DNA from: TMED-70 sp036164085
GTDB taxonomy: Bacteria; Chloroflexota; Dehalococcoidia; Lucifugimonadales; Lucifugimonadaceae
DNA length: 6,732 bases
Assembly: GCA_036164085.1 (NCBI GenBank)
Contig: JAYZJV010000038.1
Span: 1 to 6,732 of the forward strand
Direction of reading: 5' to 3'
Shown here: piece after piece, positions 1-4,334 of the stretch
Layout of the letters: each line of letters begins with the position of its first letter
Position numbering within the stretch: the first letter of the stretch is position 1
The notes under the pieces: model-generated
What the model was told of the DNA's origin: nothing
Database searches by the model: none
What the model saw: only the letters and a program-made list of their open reading frames with translations
Translations under genes and position numbers: made by a program

Positions 1-2969
1 CCAGGCATTCCCATGCCCATTGGTCCACCCATAACAATTGGAGGTGGAATAAATCCAGCTAAGTGCCCATCTTCAGTGAACAGAGTTTGTCCACCTATTT
101 CAGCAATCACTGCTCTTCCGTCATCATCAAATGATAATACTTCTACTTTTTCTTCAATTTTTGCAAGTACTGCATCACTTTGAGAAGCATCTCTGAAACA
201 GTCTTGTGTAATACACATAACTTCAGTTATAGGCTGGAATCCAGCTACTTCACCTGTTGCAGAATCTCTATATATTTCTTGCATTCTAAATTCATCACCT
301 GTTCTTTGAGTACCACCTGCATCAAAGAAAGAAGCAGTGTCATTAGAAAGGTCATATTTATCAAAATCATACATTGCAGTCGTTGGTGCTCCAAATCCAG
401 GTCCACCAGCCATAGGTCCTGGCATTCCTGTTCCAGGAGCTGCATATTTTGCAATTTTATCCATAGCTCCTGAAGGGATAAATCCAAGAGGTGCTCCAAA
501 CCCACCTACTCCCATTCCACCACCAGCTGCAGGTCCTTCCATAGGCATTGTTGCAAATGAATCTTCAATTAATGCAGCTTGCTCTGAAAAGAAGTCTTTT
601 GATAAAACTCTTCCTGCTTCAAAGCCTGAAACTCCTGCATCACCAACCATAAGTTTTGGAGGCTCACTCATTCCCATAGGAGCTCCATTTTCATCAAAAA
701 CGATTGGAGGGGGAACATTAAATTCTCTAATGCCTCCGGTCGCATCTTTTACAATCATAGGCATTTCTACTTGTGTAGCTATAGTTCCATCCGCATTGTA
801 ATCAAAAATAGGCAAATCAGGAGGAGTTAAAGCATCTCCGGAGGGATCAACAAAGTCATCAGAGAATGGTAGTGTCCCTACAGGATTACCTAACGGATCG
901 TATTGAATAATTGTAGGAACAATATTTCCATCAGGATCAAATGTAACCATATTTAATGCTTGTTCTCCAGCACCACCTATTTCACTTCCAGTTGGAACTT
1001 TAGGTAAAAATGCATTAAAGAAAGTTGTAGCATGTAATTTGTCATCTCCTGCTTTATCTTTTAGATAAAATACATCTGGAACCGCAGCTTCAGTGTCAAT
1101 AGCTCCATTTTCATCTACAGCAACCATGTCACCAGGTTTTTTCCCGATTGGATTACCTGTAGCATCAAAAACTACTTGGTCAGGTTGTTTTACACCTATC
1201 TGATTTCCCTCTTCGTCAAATAAAGGCTCTGACCTTGGGGGTTCAAATTCTGCTTTTCTTAATTCTCTAAGAGCTTCAAGGTCAAGTCTTTCTCCAGAAA
1301 CTGCATCAATATCAGCTGCCATTACTAAAGGTTCAACAGCAATATCTATTTCACCTGAAGCTATTAATTCTTCAAGTATTGCAGGATCAGCTTGATCTTC
1401 TGTTAGAGTTTTTATTTCGGGTTCGAATTCGTTAAATATCTCTGTAGCTGCTCCTTCAGCATCTGCCATGGTATCGTTTACTACTACTGCAACATCGCTG
1501 AATAATTCTTCAGCAACAGCAACAGCCGATTCAATATCACCACCTTCTACTATAGCATCCACAGCTTCTGGCCCAGCTAAAGCAGCAAGTTCAACTGTAG
1601 CATTAACATCTGCTACTCCAGCTTCTTCTGCTGCAGTTATCAATCCATTTGGATCTGGAACTACATCTCCAACATCTACTCCTAAGTCAGCTACAAATGC
1701 AACATCCTTCATCATTATAATATCTGCAGGCCCAAATTCTCCGTCTCCATCTATATCAGGAATAGCTGCAGCAGCTCCTTCTGCTCCTGCAGGTGGAGCC
1801 TGGGGAGGCATCACATCTTTTGTTTCAGCTTTTTCATAAGCAACACCAGGTTTTACTACTGCAGCGTCAAGTGAGCTTTCACCTTTATCGCCTACAGGAA
1901 GAAACGGCCCATCCGTAGGAATCCAACCAAGAGGTGGGCCACCAATGTCTCCAGGAGCCAATCCTGTACCTCCAGTTATATCATCAGCGTCAGTAGGTGT
2001 TACAGGCTTTGGAGCTTCTTGCCCCATTTTGACCATAGTTGCAGTACCTTCTAATAGCTCTACTTTGAAGTCAGTTTCAATTTCAAGTTTATTTTCTTCA
2101 TCTAAAATTTCTAATTCTTCAGCATCTAAAGCTGCTATTGCTTCATCATCTACAAATTCTTCCATAAATTCTACTTCTTCATCACTTAGATCATCTCCTT
2201 CGAATTCTTTGACTTCAATTGTAAGTGCAGCTTCCTGTTCTGTAGAAAGAGGTTCTTCACCGGCTTCTTTTCTCTCAGCATTTTTTTTGTTAATTACAAG
2301 CTTTGCTTTTTCTTCTGAAGATAATTCTTCTTGCTTAACATTTACTCTACGTCCTAGACTTCCTTCAGTACCTTGAATGGTTATCGCACCATCAACAGTA
2401 AGGAAGACCCAAGTATTTGGGGGAGACTCTGCTCTGATAACATTAAAGTCAACGTCTCCATTATCTAACGCTATTCTAGCGTGTCTTTGTCCTCCTTGTG
2501 CAGGTCCACCGTTTACTATATCGAATTTATCAATAGTAATCTGAGTGCTAGGTTTTATAGCCAATTGACTTCCATCAACGAACTTTAGAACAGCCCTTGA
2601 AACGGCTAGTGTCCTTACAGACCACCCTGGTTCAATTGGTTGTGCGTCTATTACATCAATCCATTCTTCTGCTCCTGGAGTCCTAAATTGAGCCTTTCCT
2701 TCTAAAACATCAATTGCAGTTGGAGGGCTTATGATTTCAAGAGTCTGGGTAATAGCACTTTTTTCAACTTCAGATGTTTTGCCTGCAGGTTTTGGAGCGG
2801 GTTTTTTTGAAGCTGCATACGCATCTGCATCAGCTTTCGCACTCGTTGCTGCACTTGAATCTGCATCTTCAGGTTCTTCGGAGCCTCCTCCACACGCTAA
2901 AGCAAATATCCCGACCAATAATGCTAGTATCATGATTATAAAATTCTTAGAGTAAAAGTTAAAGTTCAT
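1..2969 (-). CDS. Giant FecR-domain repeat lipoprotein (C-terminus beyond window)
   Basis: The frame stays open for 989 codons from the ATG at 2969 to the window edge, so the protein is longer than this. Residues 1-26 are a lipoprotein signal peptide: a basic N-region, a hydrophobic core, then F-A-L-A-C26 followed by GGG and an acidic stretch. The lipobox is slightly off consensus, with Ala at -3. Residues about 113-205 fit a FecR domain: 'VLKFVDGSQLAI' at 127-138, 'ALDNGDVDFNV' at 167-177, and 'GAITIQGTEGSL' at 194-205. Residues 211-300 are highly acidic (24 Asp/Glu in 251-300). Residues 405-416 match an EF-hand/dockerin calcium loop. About 450-560 is Ala/Glu-rich. Residues 584-780 and 947-972 carry 17-residue-period repeats, and 809-866 is Gly/Pro/Met-rich. 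C919 and C924 are the only cysteines after C26. An AGGA 7 nt upstream supports the start. A surface-anchored structural or binding protein is my inference. Classical FecR proteins regulate ECF sigma factors, but no sigma gene is nearby and this architecture is unlike them. Confidence 0.88.
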   Translation of the reverse strand, partial: MNFNFYSKNFIIMILALLVGIFALACGGGSEEPEDADSSAATSAKADADAYAASKKPAPKPAGKTSEVEKSAITQTLEIISPPTAIDVLEGKAQFRTPGAEEWIDVIDAQPIEPGWSVRTLAVSRAVLKFVDGSQLAIKPSTQITIDKFDIVNGGPAQGGQRHARIALDNGDVDFNVIRAESPPNTWVFLTVDGAITIQGTEGSLGRRVNVKQEELSSEEKAKLVINKKNAERKEAGEEPLSTEQEAALTIEVKEFEGDDLSDEEVEFMEEFVDDEAIAALDAEELEILDEENKLEIETDFKVELLEGTATMVKMGQEAPKPVTPTDADDITGGTGLAPGDIGGPPLGWIPTDGPFLPVGDKGESSLDAAVVKPGVAYEKAETKDVMPPQAPPAGAEGAAAAIPDIDGDGEFGPADIIMMKDVAFVADLGVDVGDVVPDPNGLITAAEEAGVADVNATVELAALAGPEAVDAIVEGGDIESAVAVAEELFSDVAVVVNDTMADAEGAATEIFNEFEPEIKTLTEDQADPAILEELIASGEIDIAVEPLVMAADIDAVSGERLDLEALRELRKAEFEPPRSEPLFDEEGNQIGVKQPDQVVFDATGNPIGKKPGDMVAVDENGAIDTEAAVPDVFYLKDKAGDDKLHATTFFNAFLPKVPTGSEIGGAGEQALNMVTFDPDGNIVPTIIQYDPLGNPVGTLPFSDDFVDPSGDALTPPDLPIFDYNADGTIATQVEMPMIVKDATGGIREFNVPPPIVFDENGAPMGMSEPPKLMVGDAGVSGFEAGRVLSKDFFSEQAALIEDSFATMPMEGPAAGGGMGVGGFGAPLGFIPSGAMDKIAKYAAPGTGMPGPMAGGPGFGAPTTAMYDFDKYDLSNDTASFFDAGGTQRTGDEFRMQEIYRDSATGEVAGFQPITEVMCITQDCFRDASQSDAVLAKIEEKVEVLSFDDDGRAVIAEIGGQTLFTEDGHLAGFIPPPIVMGGPMGMGMP
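30..131 (-). repeat. Second block of the 17-residue repeat near the left edge
   Basis: Residues 947 (FDDDGRAVI) and 964 (FTEDGHLAG) are again exactly 17 apart. They are followed by 'FIPPPIVMGG', which echoes 'NVPPPIVFDE' at 751-760. The array therefore resumes after the Gly/Pro/Met-rich and cysteine-containing insert and probably continues beyond the window. Confidence 0.6.
630..1220 (-). repeat. Protein repeat array, 17-residue period, 'FDxxGNxIG' core
   Basis: Residues 584-780 hold diverged repeats with the core aromatic/Val-Asp-x-x-Gly-Asn/Ala-x-Ile/Val-Gly. Cores start at residues 584 (FDEEGNQIG), 601 (FDATGNPIG), 618 (VDENGAID), 677 (FDPDGNIVP), 690 (YDPLGNPVG), 707 (VDPSGDAL), 722 (FDYNADGTI), 741 (KDATGGI) and 758 (FDENGAPMG). 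Spacing is exactly 17 for 584-601-618, for 690-707 and for 741-758; the others are 13, 15 or 19. The pattern suggests short beta-hairpins with a D-x-x-G turn, comparable in style to YD/RHS or MORN-like hairpin repeats, though I do not recognise it as a named family. The copies differ at DNA level, so the array is old. Confidence 0.7.
1626..1757 (-). other. EF-hand/dockerin-like calcium loop with degenerate second loop
   Basis: Residues 405-416 read D-I-D-G-D-G-E-F-G-P-A-D: acidic residues at loop positions 1, 3, 5 and 12, Gly at 6 and a hydrophobic residue at 8. A helix-like 'IIMMKDVAF' follows, as in dockerin repeats. Thirty-two residues on, 437-448 (V-P-D-P-N-G-L-I-T-A-A-E) keeps positions 3, 5, 6, 8 and 12 but has Val at position 1. 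One good and one degenerate loop would fit an EF-hand pair. Calcium binding is inferred from the motif only. Confidence 0.6.
2355..2633 (-). other. FecR domain within the giant lipoprotein
   Basis: This stretch encodes residues 113-205. The pattern is that of the FecR family (PF04773): a 'G-W-S-V-R-T' strand, then 'A-V-L-K-F-V-D-G-S-Q-L-A-I', a 'T-Q-I-T-I' strand, 'R-I-A-L-D-N-G-D-V-D-F-N-V', and a final 'T-V-D-G-A-I-T-I-Q-G-T'. In the family this beta domain lies outside the cytoplasmic membrane. It is found in sigma-regulating FecR and in many surface proteins with no sigma partner. Here it directly follows a lipid anchor and a roughly 85-residue linker, which fits the second group. Confidence 0.8.
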
Positions 2970-2973
2970 ATTA

Positions 2974-2980
2974 TTTTCCT
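2974..2980 (-). promoter_or_regulatory. Ribosome binding site of the giant lipoprotein gene
   Basis: On the minus strand AGGAAAA lies just upstream, with 7 nt between AGGA and the ATG at 2969. It supports this ATG over the internal Met13, which would cut away most of the signal peptide. Confidence 0.7.
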
Positions 2981-2992
2981 AATATTTTTTTC

Positions 2993-3010
2993 TAATAACT
3001 AAAGTTATTA
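2993..3010. repeat. Perfect inverted repeat, 7-bp arms, in leader/start region
   Basis: TAATAAC and GTTATTA flank the 4-nt centre TAAA. The dyad covers the predicted transcription start and first bases of the giant lipoprotein mRNA. It could be an operator or a weak 5' stem-loop; its AT content makes a stable RNA hairpin unlikely. Confidence 0.5.
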
Positions 3011-3016
3011 ATGAAT

Positions 3017-3022
3017 ATTATA
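3017..3022 (-). promoter_or_regulatory. Putative -10 box for the giant lipoprotein gene
   Basis: The minus strand reads a perfect TATAAT here. It would place the transcription start near 3008-3010 and give a 5' leader of about 40 nt containing the ribosome binding site. No good -35 box is present: the hexamer at 17-bp spacing reads AACAAA. The region is so AT-rich that a chance TATAAT is possible. Confidence 0.4.
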
Positions 3023-3028
3023 GAATAC

Positions 3029-3042
3029 TTCTTTTACTTTTT
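3029..3042 (+). repeat. Direct repeat copy 1, TTCTTTTACTTTTT
   Basis: This 14-bp sequence is identical to 3104-3117. It lies 6 bp upstream of the minus-strand TATAAT, reading as its complement AAAAAGTAAAAGAA in the direction of that promoter. Confidence 0.45.
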
Positions 3043-3054
3043 GTTTATATAAAC
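3043..3054. repeat. Perfect 12-bp palindrome GTTTATATAAAC in the divergent promoter region
   Basis: A continuous palindrome lies 20-32 bp upstream of the minus-strand -10 box, over its -35 position. It is 67 bp from the plus-strand -10 box. The position would suit a dimeric regulator, but low-complexity AT sequence gives such palindromes by chance. Confidence 0.4.
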
Positions 3055-3103
3055 TTTTATCTTTTTTAATAAATTTTTATATTAAATGGGGGATCAAAGT
3101 TCT

Positions 3104-3117
3104 TTCTTTTACTTTTT
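3104..3117 (+). repeat. Direct repeat copy 2, TTCTTTTACTTTTT
   Basis: Identical to 3029-3042 and 75 bp away. It lies 4 bp upstream of the plus-strand TATAAT. Each predicted promoter thus has one copy just upstream of its -10 box, in opposite orientation relative to transcription. Confidence 0.45.
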
Positions 3118-3121
3118 CAAA

Positions 3122-3127
3122 TATAAT
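3122..3127 (+). promoter_or_regulatory. Putative -10 box, leaderless start for the six-cysteine protein
   Basis: A perfect TATAAT ends 6 nt before the ATG at 3134, so transcription would start at or within a base or so of the start codon. No Shine-Dalgarno sequence precedes the ATG, and an in-frame TAA at 3131-3133 rules out an upstream start. No recognisable -35 box is present. Confidence 0.45.
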
Positions 3128-3133
3128 TTATAA

Positions 3134-3847
3134 ATGCAAAAAAATAATGACAATGAAATAACCCCAGATATTGTGAGATCTAAAACTATTTCTGGAGATA
3201 GAAAGATAAAGGGCCAAAAAATCAGTTTTTTTGCTTACTTAAGAGTTCAAACACAAAATCCCGGGATAGGTTTTTTGACTACAGTTTTTATAGCTGTAAT
3301 TTTATTACTTGCAATTCCAATTTATCCTAAAGTAGCTTCAGCAGTTGAATTAAACGAGCAGAAAAAAATTAGGTTTGAAGAAAAATTAATGCCTAGATCT
3401 TTGGCAATACCAGTGAATATGCTTCCTTACTTAAGATTTCAATATTTAGCGATCAGAAGTGGTAAATATGCTTCTTGGCATCAACCTGTATTTCAAACAG
3501 GCTCTTGTGATCAGAAAAACCTAAAGATCATGCCTGATGGAGTCTATAAAAGAGCAATTCAAACTGGATGTTTTCAATTTAATGAAATCCAAAAACAATA
3601 TGCTGATTCTTGTAAAATTGACAATTGTGAAATTGAACCAGTGTTGATAACTAGAATTGATTATATTATGAGTCAAATCGAAGAACCATATTGGGGGAAA
3701 GGATTCGTTGAAGAAATCAATCCATGCTCAGGTTCTTTACAAAGAAATTCTGATGAACCATGTGTTTATAATTATGAAAATATCAAAATGAAAGATCATT
3801 TGGTAATTTTATTTTTAAATAGTGTTTATAAGCCCGCACTTTTGTAA
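3134..3847 (+). CDS. Unrecognised signal-anchored or exported protein with six cysteines
   Basis: I do not recognise a family for this 237-residue protein. Residues 1-43 are polar and rich in Lys/Arg (cytoplasmic side predicted). A single hydrophobic segment spans about 44-65, and the rest would face outwards. 'ASA' at 68-70 could be a signal peptidase I site with an unusually long N-region; otherwise the segment is an uncleaved anchor. All six cysteines (125, 146, 160, 165, 198, 210) lie in the outer part, an even number that fits up to three disulfides. Aromatic residues are frequent there. The gene diverges from the giant lipoprotein gene across 164 nt and converges on the gamma-carbonic-anhydrase gene with a 22-nt overlap at its 3' end. 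The start is fixed by the in-frame TAA just before the ATG. The continuous frame, normal composition and own promoter signal support a real gene. Confidence 0.75.
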   Translation: MQKNNDNEITPDIVRSKTISGDRKIKGQKISFFAYLRVQTQNPGIGFLTTVFIAVILLLAIPIYPKVASAVELNEQKKIRFEEKLMPRSLAIPVNMLPYLRFQYLAIRSGKYASWHQPVFQTGSCDQKNLKIMPDGVYKRAIQTGCFQFNEIQKQYADSCKIDNCEIEPVLITRIDYIMSQIEEPYWGKGFVEEINPCSGSLQRNSDEPCVYNYENIKMKDHLVILFLNSVYKPALL

Positions 3848-4332
3848 GTTTTAATTCTTTCGACATAAAACTTACCTGCACCTTTTATAAGTTCTAAATG
3901 ACGGTCTAATATTCTTCCAATATTTTTTCCAGGGATACCTCTAACTATAGAATTATCAGGAATATCTGTTCCTTCAATAACTACTGATCCTGCTGCTACA
4001 AGGCAGTTTGACCCTATGGTTACGTTGTCATTAAGCACAGCACCGTTTCCAATTAAGGTGTTATTTCCTATTTTTTTTGAATGAATAACAACTCCATGCC
4101 CTATAGTAACATCATCGCCTATTGAAGAACCGAAATCTGAATGAACAACAGAATTATCTTGAATGTTTGTTCTTTTACCTATGGATATTTTCCCGTTATC
4201 TGCTCTGACAACAGCTCCTGGCCAAACTGATGAGTCTTCATCTATTTCAACTTCACCTACTACGTATGCGACTTCGTTTACGTAAGCTTTTTTATTGATT
4301 TGAGGCTTTAAATTACCTAAGTTTTTAATCAT
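3826..4332 (-). CDS. Gamma-carbonic-anhydrase-like hexapeptide-repeat protein (YrdA/PaaY type)
   Basis: The 168-residue product is a left-handed beta-helix protein of the gamma-carbonic anhydrase family, near the usual length for this group. Hexapeptide-type turns run from about residue 24 to 120, for example 'IGDDVTIG' at 71-78 and 'IGNNTLIGNGAVL' at 88-100. The three zinc-binding histidines of the family are present: H64 in 'SVVH', and H79 and H84 in 'GHGVVIH'. The family's RxD-xxxI pattern is seen at 43-52, followed by 'NIQDNSVVH' at 57-64. The C-terminal 'GIPGK' at 132-136 and a following helix are also typical. Members form trimers with metal sites between subunits; many have carbonic anhydrase or unknown acyl-related activity, so the substrate is uncertain. 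It is the last gene of the operon, starting 2 nt after the argS stop. The start matches the usual short N-terminus of the family. Confidence 0.88.
   Translation of the reverse strand: MIKNLGNLKPQINKKAYVNEVAYVVGEVEIDEDSSVWPGAVVRADNGKISIGKRTNIQDNSVVHSDFGSSIGDDVTIGHGVVIHSKKIGNNTLIGNGAVLNDNVTIGSNCLVAAGSVVIEGTDIPDNSIVRGIPGKNIGRILDRHLELIKGAGKFYVERIKTYKSAGL
3844..3875. repeat. Perfect inverted repeat, 10-bp arms, at a convergent gene overlap
   Basis: GTAAGTTTTA (3844-3853) and TAAAACTTAC (3866-3875) are exact complements around a 12-nt loop. The left arm contains the stop codon of the plus-strand gene, and the whole element lies inside the 3' coding end of the gamma-carbonic-anhydrase gene. It may act as an mRNA 3' end or terminator for the plus-strand transcript. 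It is not a canonical intrinsic terminator, since the stem is AT-rich and only a short CTTTTA stretch follows. Confidence 0.5.
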
Positions 4333-4334
4333 AG

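Larger units (their letters stand above)
2970..3133. promoter_or_regulatory. Divergent intergenic promoter region
   Basis: These 164 very AT-rich bases separate two outward-reading genes for predicted envelope proteins. They hold a TATAAT for each direction, two perfect dyads (2993-3010 and 3043-3054) and a duplicated 14-bp element. No small gene, RNA gene or riboswitch is evident. Confidence 0.65.

Noticed and set aside
245..505. Minus-strand 86-codon frame
   Set aside because: It lies in another frame inside the giant lipoprotein gene, whose own frame is open and makes a consistent protein throughout.
551..1300. CRISPR-like or DNA-level tandem repeats under the protein repeats
   Set aside because: The periodicity is visible only in the amino acids; the nucleotide copies are too diverged to be a DNA repeat array.
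2281..2288. Programmed frameshift at an A8 run in the giant lipoprotein gene
   Set aside because: The zero frame encodes coherent sequence on both sides, and no alternative frame of useful length or stimulatory structure is apparent.
2355..2633. A FecI/FecR cell-surface signalling system
   Set aside because: No ECF sigma factor or TonB-dependent receptor gene is visible, and the protein is a long lipoprotein with repeats instead of a compact sigma regulator.
180..2955. Several plus-strand open frames opposite the giant lipoprotein gene (for example 337-801, 1468-1839, 1945-2376)
   Set aside because: They are Ser/Thr/Pro-rich antisense readings of the Gly/Ala/Asp-rich minus-strand gene, have no clear ribosome binding sites, and break up where the minus-strand frame continues without interruption.
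3844..3875. Canonical intrinsic terminator
   Set aside because: The inverted repeat is perfect, but its stem is AT-rich and no proper T-tract follows on either strand, so I list it only as an inverted repeat.
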